Below, piece by piece: positions 36,379 to 44,545 of a stretch of 64,000 nucleotides of DNA. Within the stretch, counting starts at the first letter, position 1, and every line of letters starts with the position of its first letter. Origin of the DNA: Leptospira sp. WS4.C2 (GTDB taxonomy: Bacteria > Spirochaetota > Leptospiria > Leptospirales > Leptospiraceae). Both the position numbers and the translations under genes were made by a program. The stretch lies in contig NZ_CP162139.1 in NCBI RefSeq assembly GCF_040833985.1, positions 3,506,501-3,570,500 on the forward strand, in the 5' to 3' direction. Under the pieces are notes generated by a model that did no database searches, had not been told where the DNA came from, and saw nothing but the letters and a program-made list of their open reading frames with translations.

Positions 36379-38424
36379 TTATTTTAAAAGGTCACCTGGA
36401 TTTGCATCACGATCAGGAACAAATAAAGATAATGTTTTGTCTTTTCCTGAGGCAAGTAACATCGCCTCCGATAGGCCGAATTTCATTTGGCGTGGTTTTA
36501 AGTTGGCAACCACTACCACTTTTTTTCCGACCAACTCTTCGGCTGTATAACTGGCTTTGATTCCAGCAAATACATTTTTGATTCCCTTTTCTCCCAAGTT
36601 TACTCTCACAAACAAGAGTTTGTCGGCCCCTTCCACTGGATTTGCTTCCACTATGTGACCCACCCGGAGTTCTACCTTGGAAAGTTCATCAATAGTGATG
36701 TATCCGTCTTCCGATACAGTCGCGGAATTAGAATCAGAACCCGATGTTTTTCCCTGTTCTGGTTTAGACTTTTCTGGATTTGCCTTTTCAAAAGCTTCTT
36801 TCGTTTCTTCTATCATAAGTGAAATATTTTTTTCCTCAACACGTTTTGATAACATTTGGTATGGCCCAAGGACTTTGTTTTCCAAAGTCTCGGTAAGATT
36901 TAAAAAACTTAAAGTTGGAACTTGGAACAAAGAGGCCAAAGAACTCGTTATGTTCGGTGTCACCGGCGCTAAATAAGTAAACAGAATCTTAGCACAATTA
37001 AGGGAAGTGGTCACGACCTCTCTTGCTTTTTCCACATCGGTTTTAACGAGGTTCCACGGAGCATAATCGTTTACATATTTATTTACTTTATCCCCGAGTC
37101 CGGTAATTTCTCGCATCACCTTAGAATAATTACGCGAATCATAGGCTTCTCGAATTTCTGCATCTTTCGAAAGAAGTTCCTGGACGAGCGATTTTCCTTC
37201 TGGCGAAAGAACACCTAACTTCCGATCCATTTTGTCTAAAATAGAAGTGGAAACACGAGATACCAAATTCACCAAGTTTCCAATCAGGTCGGAATTGACT
37301 CTGGATACAAAATCATCAAAAGAAATATCGACATCTTCCATTCCAGAACCCAATCGACAGGCAAGGTAGAACCGAAAATGTTCTACATCCAAAAACTTAG
37401 CAAAGGTTGAGGCATTGATAAATGTCCCTCTTGATTTGGACATCTTCTCCCCGTTAACAGTTAAAAATCCATGAACATTGAGTTGTGCTGGTGTTTTATA
37501 ACCAGATCCCATAAGCATCGCAGGCCAAAAAAGACCATGAAAGTATAAAATGTCCTTCCCTATGAAGTGAACAATTTCTCCTTTTCCATCCTTCCAAAAT
37601 TCATTAAACTTCTTTTCTTCTTTGAAAAAGTTGAATGAAGATGCCATGTATCCAACGGGTGCATCGAGCCATACATAAAAATATTTGTTTTCTTCTTCTG
37701 GAATTGCAAATCCAAAGTAAGGGCCATCCCGACTGATATCCCATTCTTGTAACCCAGAGGTAAACCATTCTTTTAGTTTTTTCTGGGCACCTTCATTCAA
37801 TCGATTCCCTTCTTCCATCCAAGATTGTAACTGGGATTGAAAGTCTTGGAGTTTGAAAAATAAATGTTTGGATTCTTTCAGAACTGGTGTTGTTCCACAA
37901 ATAGAACAATAAGAATCTTTTAAATCTTTGGGAGAGTAACTTGTTCCGCAAACCTCACAAGAATCTCCATATTGGTCTTTGGCACCGCATTTCGGACAGG
38001 TTCCTTTGATGAATCTATCGGGAAGGAACATTTGATCATGTTCACAATACGACTGTTCGATGTTACGAGCTACAATATGGCCATTTTTCTTTAAGGTAAG
38101 ATAGATAGACTCAGAGAATTTTTTATTCTCTTCCGAATTTGTCGTATAATAGTTATCATACGAAACTCCAAAGGCGGATAGATCTTTATAGTGTTCCTTC
38201 TTTACCTCTTCAATCATGGACTCTGGAGTTTTGCCAGCTTTTTTTGCGGCAATCATGATCGGAGTTCCATGTGTGTCATCGGCACAGAAAAAATAACAAT
38301 TGTTTCCTACTAACTTTTGGAAACGTACCCAGATATCTGTTTGGACTGCTTCCAAAACATGGCCTAAGTGGATGGAACCGTTGGCATAGGGAAGAGCACT
38401 TGTAACTAGTATGTTTTTCGACAT
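36379..38424 (-). CDS. metG: Methionyl-tRNA synthetase
   Basis: 681 residues. Charges tRNA-Met. The class I signatures are Tyr-Ala-Asn-Gly-Ser-Ile-His-Leu-Gly-His (HIGH box, about residue 13) and Lys-Met-Ser-Lys-Ser (about residue 332). Four zinc cysteines appear as two Cys-x-x-Cys pairs (Cys-Pro-Lys-Cys and Cys-Glu-Val-Cys) and again as Cys-Ser-Ile-Cys, the two-knuckle type. A C-terminal tRNA-binding OB domain (Val-Glu-Leu-Arg-Val-Gly-His-Ile) follows a linker rich in Lys, Ser and Glu. It heads an operon with the cyclase and others. Confidence 0.97.
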   Translation of the reverse strand: MSKNILVTSALPYANGSIHLGHVLEAVQTDIWVRFQKLVGNNCYFFCADDTHGTPIMIAAKKAGKTPESMIEEVKKEHYKDLSAFGVSYDNYYTTNSEENKKFSESIYLTLKKNGHIVARNIEQSYCEHDQMFLPDRFIKGTCPKCGAKDQYGDSCEVCGTSYSPKDLKDSYCSICGTTPVLKESKHLFFKLQDFQSQLQSWMEEGNRLNEGAQKKLKEWFTSGLQEWDISRDGPYFGFAIPEEENKYFYVWLDAPVGYMASSFNFFKEEKKFNEFWKDGKGEIVHFIGKDILYFHGLFWPAMLMGSGYKTPAQLNVHGFLTVNGEKMSKSRGTFINASTFAKFLDVEHFRFYLACRLGSGMEDVDISFDDFVSRVNSDLIGNLVNLVSRVSTSILDKMDRKLGVLSPEGKSLVQELLSKDAEIREAYDSRNYSKVMREITGLGDKVNKYVNDYAPWNLVKTDVEKAREVVTTSLNCAKILFTYLAPVTPNITSSLASLFQVPTLSFLNLTETLENKVLGPYQMLSKRVEEKNISLMIEETKEAFEKANPEKSKPEQGKTSGSDSNSATVSEDGYITIDELSKVELRVGHIVEANPVEGADKLLFVRVNLGEKGIKNVFAGIKASYTAEELVGKKVVVVANLKPRQMKFGLSEAMLLASGKDKTLSLFVPDRDANPGDLLK

Positions 38425-38499
38425 AGATTAATTCCAGTTTCCTGATTCGAAGTTCCAATTCAGCCCATTTTTGGGAAAAATCAAGAAAAGAGTAAAAAA

Positions 38500-39036
38500 A
38501 TGAAGTTGAACGGAGAATCCGAGGCAATAAAATTCCTGTTTGTTATGGCAAAGAAAATCGTTCAAAATTTGAAACAAGTCAAGGGCAACAAAAACAAACA
38601 TCCGGAATCGATCCAGTCGACTCTGGACATAGAAAGTGACCTTCATATTGAATATGCCAAAGTCCTTCTTAGTTTGTGGTCGTATGCTTGCAATGCAGAT
38701 GGTCAGTTCAAAAAAAAAGAAGGGGATATCGTAGGGGAACTAGTCAACGTACTATTTGAACCGGATTGCCTTCTCAGTGGATTCCAAGCCCAGAAAAAAC
38801 CAGTTTTAGAAATTCTTTCAAAGACTTTTGAAAATCCTCTCCCAATGAAAACAATCACCAAAGTAGTTTCCGATAACGATGAATACGCATTGAACTTTTT
38901 TGAAGATGCGGTTTGTATCGTTGCTTCTGATGGGGCTCTCAATGCGAAAGAAATGCATTTTTTGGAGGACTTAGCGACGGAGCTAAATATAAGCCACATG
39001 GATAAAGTTAGAGTCGAACAGAAATACCTAACCTAA
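38500..39036 (+). CDS. TerB-like protein
   Basis: 178 residues, all helical. Two TerB-type calcium/metal-binding-like helices are visible: Ala-Asp-Gly-Gln-Phe-Lys-Lys-Lys-Glu (about residue 66) and Ser-Asp-Gly-Ala-Leu-Asn-Ala-Lys-Glu-Met-x-Phe-Leu (about residue 147), the repeated Asp-Gly-x-hydrophobic-x-x-x-Glu pattern of the tellurite-resistance TerB/DjlA family. No other ter gene is near. An in-frame ATG at 38545 is an alternative start. Function unknown. Confidence 0.68.
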   Translation: MKLNGESEAIKFLFVMAKKIVQNLKQVKGNKNKHPESIQSTLDIESDLHIEYAKVLLSLWSYACNADGQFKKKEGDIVGELVNVLFEPDCLLSGFQAQKKPVLEILSKTFENPLPMKTITKVVSDNDEYALNFFEDAVCIVASDGALNAKEMHFLEDLATELNISHMDKVRVEQKYLT

Positions 39037-39184
39037 AGGTTTCTATTTCATCCTACTTGGAAGTTTAATTTCGATATCCCTTGAGTTAGACCTGGGATGA
39101 GTGAATGCTATCGATCCACCTATGGATCTGCAACCGTAAAAGAATCTTTCATTATTTTATCAAATCAACCCAAATTAAGGATCA

Positions 39185-39892
39185 CTACCTTGGTTTGGAA
39201 TAACAAATCCAATGTCTGTCTGTAACTGGTTCTAAATTCAATTTTGAATCCAACCGAATTATCTCTAACATTTCTTTCACTTCTTCGATTCGATAAGCCG
39301 CAAGTAAACTATTATAAAAATCTTTTTTTAAAATCTCTGTTGCATCATTCGCATAACGATCGATTAGTTGATTCGCACTGGCTCGAGAGTCAGGTCTCAT
39401 CAAATCAGAAATAAAGATAAAACTATCTTGATGGATTGATCTTTGCACAGCAGCCCAAAATTCGAATGGGTCATGTAAATGGTGTAATAATGAATTCGAA
39501 AATACTAAATCATAGAGGGATTCGGGAACGAAGTCCTGAATGAGTTCTTTTTTAAAATCTATTTTATTGTATCTTTTTTTTGACACAAGTGTGTCGATAC
39601 GCTTCTTACAAAGATCTATCATGAATTCGGAACCATCCAGAAATGTAAAATTCGCCATCGGAAATTGTGAATACAACCGAGATGACATATCCCCAGGCCC
39701 ACAACCTAAATCCAAAACGGATTCTGGTGCAAACCCTTGAGGAAGTCTATCTTGAAATTTACGAATGAGAAAGGAATGTGCAGTTTCAAAATCAGCTTTA
39801 GCATAAGATTCTACTTGGGTAGGATCTTCCATAAGTTCTGTTTCAGGAATCCGAACCATATAGTGAAAGGAAAAGTTTACAGATCGTTTCAT
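39185..39892 (-). CDS. SAM-dependent class I methyltransferase
   Basis: 235 residues. The SAM-binding motif I is Val-Leu-Asp-Leu-Gly-Cys-Gly-Pro-Gly-Asp (about residue 60), motif II ends in an acidic residue (Phe-Leu-Asp-Gly-Ser-Glu), and motif IV is Tyr-Asp-Leu-Val-Phe-Ser-Asn-Ser-Leu-Leu-His-His. The C-terminal part is helical and is followed by a strand pair. It is like small-molecule methyltransferases; the substrate is unknown. It diverges from the lipoprotein gene at 39916. Confidence 0.88.
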   Translation of the reverse strand: MKRSVNFSFHYMVRIPETELMEDPTQVESYAKADFETAHSFLIRKFQDRLPQGFAPESVLDLGCGPGDMSSRLYSQFPMANFTFLDGSEFMIDLCKKRIDTLVSKKRYNKIDFKKELIQDFVPESLYDLVFSNSLLHHLHDPFEFWAAVQRSIHQDSFIFISDLMRPDSRASANQLIDRYANDATEILKKDFYNSLLAAYRIEEVKEMLEIIRLDSKLNLEPVTDRHWICYSKPR

Positions 39893-39915
39893 TCTCTATT
39901 AAGGATAAAAATCTC

Positions 39916-40389
39916 ATGAAACAAGTGTTTCTATCCATTCTTTTCTTTGTCTTTCTGACAAATTGTATACTTACAGAAGGAATTGGAATTCCTACTTATG
40001 GAGCCATCAAAGGTTCGGAAGCAAAAAAAAGAATCTCCGAGGCGATTTTCGAGGCCGAATCAACCGCTTCTGGTTACTGGTTGGCTCAATCAGGAATGAA
40101 AGGGGGGCAAGGCCCGATCTCTCCCCTTCTACTCATCAATGGTGTTTTGGCTAAAACCGTCTATTCCTATCTTGCGGATATAGACGATGATGAATCCTTT
40201 ATGGAATCATCTGTTTTACAATGTGAATCCGATATCCGTACCAAAGGAGCTTTGGTTTTGGGAAGTATCTATGATGGTTTAACAACTGTTGGGGGAGTCA
40301 CTCGTGATGCCGTTCTCCTACCAGAGTTTGCCTCCTGTGACTTAGAAAATACAGGCAAAATCATTACGATAGAGCCAATTCGTTTTTAA
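39916..40389 (+). CDS. Leptospiral-type lipoprotein
   Basis: 157 residues with a signal peptide ending in Phe-Leu-Thr-Asn-Cys (Cys17). The mature part starts Gly-Ile-Gly-Ile-Pro-Thr-Tyr-Gly and has three further cysteines. Gly-Ala-Leu-Val-Leu-Gly-Ser near the middle and the opening pattern recall the small lipoprotein families common in Leptospira, but I cannot name it with certainty. The stop abuts the ATG-containing leader of the following serine hydrolase lipoprotein, so the two (and probably the START-like gene) form an operon. Confidence 0.72.
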   Translation: MKQVFLSILFFVFLTNCILTEGIGIPTYGAIKGSEAKKRISEAIFEAESTASGYWLAQSGMKGGQGPISPLLLINGVLAKTVYSYLADIDDDESFMESSVLQCESDIRTKGALVLGSIYDGLTTVGGVTRDAVLLPEFASCDLENTGKIITIEPIRF

Positions 40390-40401
40390 ATGAGGAGCCT
40401 T

Positions 40402-41649
40402 ATGAAATCTAATACCTATATAATCTTAGTATCTATCTTATCGTTAAGTTTTTTTGTAAATTGTCTAAAATCTGTTGAGACGGACAAAGAGGCCAGGTCG
40501 ATGCTTTTGGCGGGAATCGCCGGTTCCTGTTTCAGCATCGATACATGTTTTGATCAATATGCAAAAACAACCGATGAAGGTGCTAGTTTTCAAGTTTATA
40601 ATGAAACAGGTACCCGGATTTACGCAAGGCAATCAGTATTGAATTACAACACTTATAGACCCATTGCATCCGGATCCAAATGGGTGACTGCGATTACCGC
40701 CATGCGGGCAATAGATTGTAATACCGCCAGTGGAACTTATGCAGGCTGTGGCTCTGTGACAACGGGAACCTGTGTTACAGGTGGAGCACTCTCACTTAGC
40801 AGGACCACAGGTGAAATTCTTGGTTGGACAGGAACCAAAGGAACAATCACTCTTCGCCAATTATTATCCTTTACCTCAGGCCTGAACGCTGGTGGTGGGA
40901 ATGGATCGGGCCAAGTCACTTGTATTTCCACATTGCCAGTGGGGGCAACTGGAACGCAGAAAGATACTTGTGTTAACGAAATCCGTGACCAATCCACAGG
41001 AACACCAGGCGCTCTATTTCAATACAATTCCAATCATATGGCAGTCGCACAACGTATGTTAGAGGTCTCTTGTGCTAAAACTTGGGATACTTTGTTTACT
41101 CAACTGATTGTAAATCCTTTAGGATGGGACGCAAGCCAAGCCGTTTGGAGTGGCAACATTCGCTCAACCGAAGCCACGGATGGAAGTTTATCCGGTGCCT
41201 ATGGACTTTCGATCTCACCTGAACACTATGCTCGAATGCTAAATGCCCTACTCACCAATGGAACTGCGAAAAATTCCTCGGGTGCCAATATCGCTAATTT
41301 TCTCTCCACAACATCGGTGACAGAAATTTTAGCAGACCAATACAATGGAGCAAAGATTGGATACTCTCAATTTTCAGCCTTTGGATATCGATGGCAATAT
41401 GGATTAGGTAACTGGAGATTTTGTACGACTACGGATATTCCCGCAGAATGCGATCGTGACCTTATCTCTCACAGTATAGGAATCAACGGATTCTATCCTT
41501 GGGTGGATAAAAATCGAAATTATATGGCGATCCTTGCTGTAAATAATATAGGAAGAAAAAATGGATTGAGTTTGTTACCAGCTTCATCAACCTCATTATT
41601 CTTTGCAGAAACAGTGAGACCACTCATTCACTTACAAATAGGCAGGTAA
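40402..41649 (+). CDS. Beta-lactamase-family (class C-like) lipoprotein
   Basis: About 415 residues from the ATG at 40402, which has AGGAG four bases before it (an ATG at 40390 lacks one). Signal peptide ends in Phe-Val-Asn-Cys. Ser-Gly-Ser-Lys (SxxK, about residue 93) is the nucleophile motif, Tyr-Asn-Ser-Asn in Phe-Gln-Tyr-Asn-Ser-Asn-His stands where Tyr-x-Asn is usual, and His-Ser-Ile-Gly is the KTG/HxG-like third motif. Such proteins are esterases or DD-peptidases rather than true beta-lactamases. Six or more cysteines suggest disulfides. Confidence 0.82.
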   Translation: MKSNTYIILVSILSLSFFVNCLKSVETDKEARSMLLAGIAGSCFSIDTCFDQYAKTTDEGASFQVYNETGTRIYARQSVLNYNTYRPIASGSKWVTAITAMRAIDCNTASGTYAGCGSVTTGTCVTGGALSLSRTTGEILGWTGTKGTITLRQLLSFTSGLNAGGGNGSGQVTCISTLPVGATGTQKDTCVNEIRDQSTGTPGALFQYNSNHMAVAQRMLEVSCAKTWDTLFTQLIVNPLGWDASQAVWSGNIRSTEATDGSLSGAYGLSISPEHYARMLNALLTNGTAKNSSGANIANFLSTTSVTEILADQYNGAKIGYSQFSAFGYRWQYGLGNWRFCTTTDIPAECDRDLISHSIGINGFYPWVDKNRNYMAILAVNNIGRKNGLSLLPASSTSLFFAETVRPLIHLQIGR

Positions 41650-41652
41650 CCC

Positions 41653-42336
41653 ATGATAAAAAAACAAATCCTTATACTGACATTGATAGGAGTATCCCTG
41701 CTATCGACTGTATCCTCTCTTGTAGCCCAATCCCCCGAATGGTCGGAATCTAAACGAAAAAAAGGAATCCAAGTTTTGACACGTCCTTTTGCAGGTTCTA
41801 ACCTTGATGAATTTTTAGGCCGAACGGAAGTAGATGCCTCTATCTCTCAAATTGTTGCACTACTTACTGATTCTGCATCCTGTAAAAATCTTTACCACCA
41901 ATGTAAGGAACTCACCGTTCTTTCAGGAACAGAAAAAAAATCTATTGTTTATCTTAGAAATGGTGCTCCTTGGCCGGTCAATGATCGCGATTTGATTATG
42001 GACAGAGGATTTGAACAAAATGAAAAAACATTAGCAACTGTAATGAAGATCAAACGGTTGGATTCTAATGCTCGTCCCGTTCCCTCCGGTGTCACTCGTA
42101 TGGAAAACTTTGAAGGTGTTTGGCGAATCATTCCTCTTGCCAATGGAAAACTAAAAATTGAATACCAAGCACATTTTGAACCAGGTGGGTCAGTACCACA
42201 ATCCGTAATCAATTTGGTTTTAACAGACACCCCCTATGAATCGCTTCTCAACATTCATAAATTAGTCGAAGAAGGAAAACATAAAGATACAAAATTTGAT
42301 TGGATCAAAGAACCAACAAAAACTAATCCTAACTAG
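41653..42336 (+). CDS. Exported START-domain-like protein
   Basis: 227 residues with a signal peptide (cleavage near Leu-Val-Ala-Gln). The body is a START/SRPBCC-type lipid-binding fold, with Leu-Ser-Gly-Thr-Glu-Lys-Lys-Ser, Trp-Pro-Val-Asn-Asp-Arg-Asp-Leu-Ile (a START signature), a middle Ile-Glu-Tyr-Gln-Ala-His-Phe-Glu-Pro-Gly-Gly strand and a long C-terminal helix. It may carry lipid in the periplasm. It follows the serine-hydrolase gene by three bases. Confidence 0.83.
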   Translation: MIKKQILILTLIGVSLLSTVSSLVAQSPEWSESKRKKGIQVLTRPFAGSNLDEFLGRTEVDASISQIVALLTDSASCKNLYHQCKELTVLSGTEKKSIVYLRNGAPWPVNDRDLIMDRGFEQNEKTLATVMKIKRLDSNARPVPSGVTRMENFEGVWRIIPLANGKLKIEYQAHFEPGGSVPQSVINLVLTDTPYESLLNIHKLVEEGKHKDTKFDWIKEPTKTNPN

Positions 42337-42358
42337 TAATCCTTGTTAAATCAATGAA

Positions 42359-42402
42359 TTGATTCTGCAGTGTAATGTTCAGCCATTTTGCTGCAGAATC
42401 AA
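42359..42402. terminator. 12-bp inverted repeat at a convergent junction
   Basis: TTGATTCTGCAG and its exact complement (42391-42402) with a 20-base loop sit between the START-like gene and the convergent barrel gene, touching the latter's stop codon. There is no strong U-run, so it may be a transcription or mRNA end signal rather than a classic terminator. Confidence 0.5.
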
Positions 42403-43055
42403 AAAGATGTTCGTAACCCATAACTCACAAAATTGGATCCACAATTCGGATCGGGTGGACAATACAATCCAAAAATACCGGACCTATGATGCACTCGTAA
42501 AAATAGTTCTGTTTTTCTTTCGAATGGCAAATAAGAACTAATCTCTACCATCATATAGTTAAGTAGTGCTCTAGATTCAATCGCATCTTTTTGTATTCCA
42601 TCTAAGTAATATCCTTTTGCTTTATTTTCTAGTTTTGGATTTTCCGATGCGAGCGATAAACCTTCACCTAACGAAAAACTAATTGGAGAACCATACATTC
42701 GGTCTATTTTGACAATGTAAAAACCGTTTGCTTCCCAATGATTCATTTCTCCAAAATGTTTGGTCAGATTTCCTTCCCATAAAAAATCAAACCATCGGAT
42801 ACGATAATCAAGAGGTCTTGAGACTCCCAGACTGCCTATATAAGATTCCTTATAATCTGTTTTTTGACGAAACACAATGGGAATCAAATCGGTAGTCGTG
42901 AAGATACCTCCATAAAGTACGAGATTCCAATTTTCTTTTGGGATAGAAATCGAGTTTAGATCCTTTAGCGGAATTACCGTAGAAAACAATACAAAGGAAA
43001 CAAGAACAACGAGTTTACGCGGAAATCGATAAAAATGTTTTTGATTCTGAATCAA
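42399..43055 (-). CDS. Outer-membrane barrel protein, PagL-like motif
   Basis: About 218 residues from a TTG at 43055 (AAGGAAA upstream); an ATG at 43109 would overlap the preceding gene by 37 bases. A hydrophobic signal precedes alternating strands and the protein ends in Arg-Thr-Ser-Phe, like an outer-membrane barrel. Near the end, His-His-Arg-Ser-Gly contains a His-x-Ser pair like the catalytic residues of lipid A deacylase PagL, followed by a loop with two cysteines and Gly-Ser-Asn-Phe. The PagL link is a guess from this motif. It is co-oriented with a lipoprotein gene. Confidence 0.55.
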   Translation of the reverse strand: MIQNQKHFYRFPRKLVVLVSFVLFSTVIPLKDLNSISIPKENWNLVLYGGIFTTTDLIPIVFRQKTDYKESYIGSLGVSRPLDYRIRWFDFLWEGNLTKHFGEMNHWEANGFYIVKIDRMYGSPISFSLGEGLSLASENPKLENKAKGYYLDGIQKDAIESRALLNYMMVEISSYLPFERKTELFLRVHHRSGIFGLYCPPDPNCGSNFVSYGLRTSF

Positions 43056-43072
43056 ATCGAATATTTCCTTTG

Positions 43073-43867
43073 TTACGGTTGAAACCAATCTTGGTTTCGT
43101 TTTTCCCATTCTTTCAGTTGAGAATGGATGGAATCATAATTTTGTAAGAACAAGCGCCTTAAAAAGGTTTCATATTCTTTACAGTTTTCCGTATGAGATT
43201 GTTCCAAGGACTCTCGAAGTTTACTTGGTTTTTCTAACGTACAATATTTTTGTAAACTGGATGGGTAGCGATTCGAATTGAAAGCAGGAGCAACAATCGT
43301 GGAACCGGTTCCAATATAAAATGGCATGGGGGCCCAAATAGTTTCATGAGTAGATAAAAATGAAATTCTATGGAGGTAGGTTTCGCCTGAAGTCCATACA
43401 AGTTCCGCTTCTGATTCCATTGTCCCATAGTATAACATAGTCAATGCAAGAAGACTCATACCGACACTATAGAATGGTCTTTGGCTTTCTTTTCGAATGA
43501 CTAATGTTAGATTGTCGATATTTGATAATTCAAAGCCGCGGTCCCATCGAGGTAATTCATTTGGATTTATAGGTTTTTCTATTTTTGGTTTCGGAGCATG
43601 GTCAGGATTTGGATCAGGAAGAGGGATCGTTGTCAGATCAGCCACATTAGCATTTTCATCCAAAAGGATGGCCGGTGGAACCGGAAACACTTCATTAAAT
43701 ACTTTTGCCAAAACTGGATCGGTAGTTGTCCATCGAATGGAAATCATTTTTCCTTTGGATAATTTTGCTTCTGAACTTAACTCAGGCATGGAAGTTTTGC
43801 AAGTGAGATGAAAACTCAAAGTAATCAATGGAATTGAAAGGAAAAATAATATTCGATTTATTTTCAC
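43073..43867 (-). CDS. Lipoprotein of unknown function
   Basis: 264 residues. The signal peptide ends in Phe-His-Leu-Thr-Cys (Cys23), a plausible lipobox. It has a Pro-rich stretch (about 85-110), one internal hydrophobic segment near Met-Ser-Leu-Leu-Ala-Leu-Thr-Met-Leu-Tyr-Tyr, and two cysteines near the C-terminus that may pair. No family is recognised. It lies 17 bases before the PagL-like gene and is probably co-transcribed. Confidence 0.6.
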   Translation of the reverse strand: MKINRILFFLSIPLITLSFHLTCKTSMPELSSEAKLSKGKMISIRWTTTDPVLAKVFNEVFPVPPAILLDENANVADLTTIPLPDPNPDHAPKPKIEKPINPNELPRWDRGFELSNIDNLTLVIRKESQRPFYSVGMSLLALTMLYYGTMESEAELVWTSGETYLHRISFLSTHETIWAPMPFYIGTGSTIVAPAFNSNRYPSSLQKYCTLEKPSKLRESLEQSHTENCKEYETFLRRLFLQNYDSIHSQLKEWEKRNQDWFQP

Positions 43868-44010
43868 TGAATCTCCAAACTCCTATTTGATAATATTCCC
43901 AGTCCCAGACAGAATTAACAATACATAGTCAGACAAAAACAAACTTGCATTTAACACAAATAAGTTTCCATTACTCGAATTAGACATTCGAATTTTAAAT
44001 TTCTATCTAG

Positions 44011-44361
44011 TTATTTTTCTATAACCTGTCCAAACTTCAATAAATTGCCATCCAAATCCATAACATAGAATTCCCTCATCCCCCAAGGTTTATCCATCAA
44101 TTCCGCATTTTTATGGACAATTCCTTTGTTTTTGTAACCCAAATACATGGAATCAATACTATCGACATGGTAATAGACACTGGAGTTTTGAGGAATGGAC
44201 GGATCATCGCATAACCATAAATGTAACTCGAACCCATCCTTCCCCAATAGAAGAATATCATCATATTGTTTTAGAGTTTTAAATCCCAGATTCTTTTCAT
44301 AGAATTCCTTTGATCGCAAAAGATCCAAAGATGGTAGTTGTGGGATTGATTTTTTGATCAT
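44011..44361 (-). CDS. VOC (glyoxalase/bleomycin-resistance) protein
   Basis: 116 residues of the vicinal-oxygen-chelate fold: the start Leu-Pro-Ser-Leu-Asp-Leu-Leu-Arg-Ser-Lys-Glu-Phe-Tyr-Glu and the end Trp-Gly-Met-Arg-Glu-Phe-Tyr-Val-Met-Asp-Leu-Asp-Gly-Asn-Leu are typical. A His in Phe-Glu-Leu-His-Leu and Glu in Arg-Glu-Phe could bind metal. The substrate is unknown; homologues range from bleomycin binders to dioxygenases. No signal peptide. Confidence 0.88.
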   Translation of the reverse strand: MIKKSIPQLPSLDLLRSKEFYEKNLGFKTLKQYDDILLLGKDGFELHLWLCDDPSIPQNSSVYYHVDSIDSMYLGYKNKGIVHKNAELMDKPWGMREFYVMDLDGNLLKFGQVIEK

Positions 44362-44456
44362 ATGGTATCGGTTAATATTATTTGAATCATTTCTATTTCA
44401 TACTTTTAAATCGATAACTCAATGTTCAGTAAGACAATAGTTCATTGAAAAGGTAT

Positions 44457-44479
44457 AAAAAAAGCCCGAGGATTCGGGC
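44457..44479 (-). terminator. Intrinsic terminator of the acyl-CoA dehydrogenase
   Basis: Read on the minus strand, GCCCGA, a 4-base loop and TCGGGC are followed by seven T (plus-strand A-run 44457-44463). It lies 67 bases past the stop of the dehydrogenase. Confidence 0.85.
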
Positions 44480-44545
44480 CTTTTTCAATTTCTCCTTTGC
44501 CGTCAGGCCTAAACCCTTTCGACAAAGGTAAAATTTTGTTTCTAA

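Noticed and set aside
39037..39184. Possible RNA gene in the 148-base gap
   Set aside because: No strong hairpin, promoter pair or known RNA motif could be seen.
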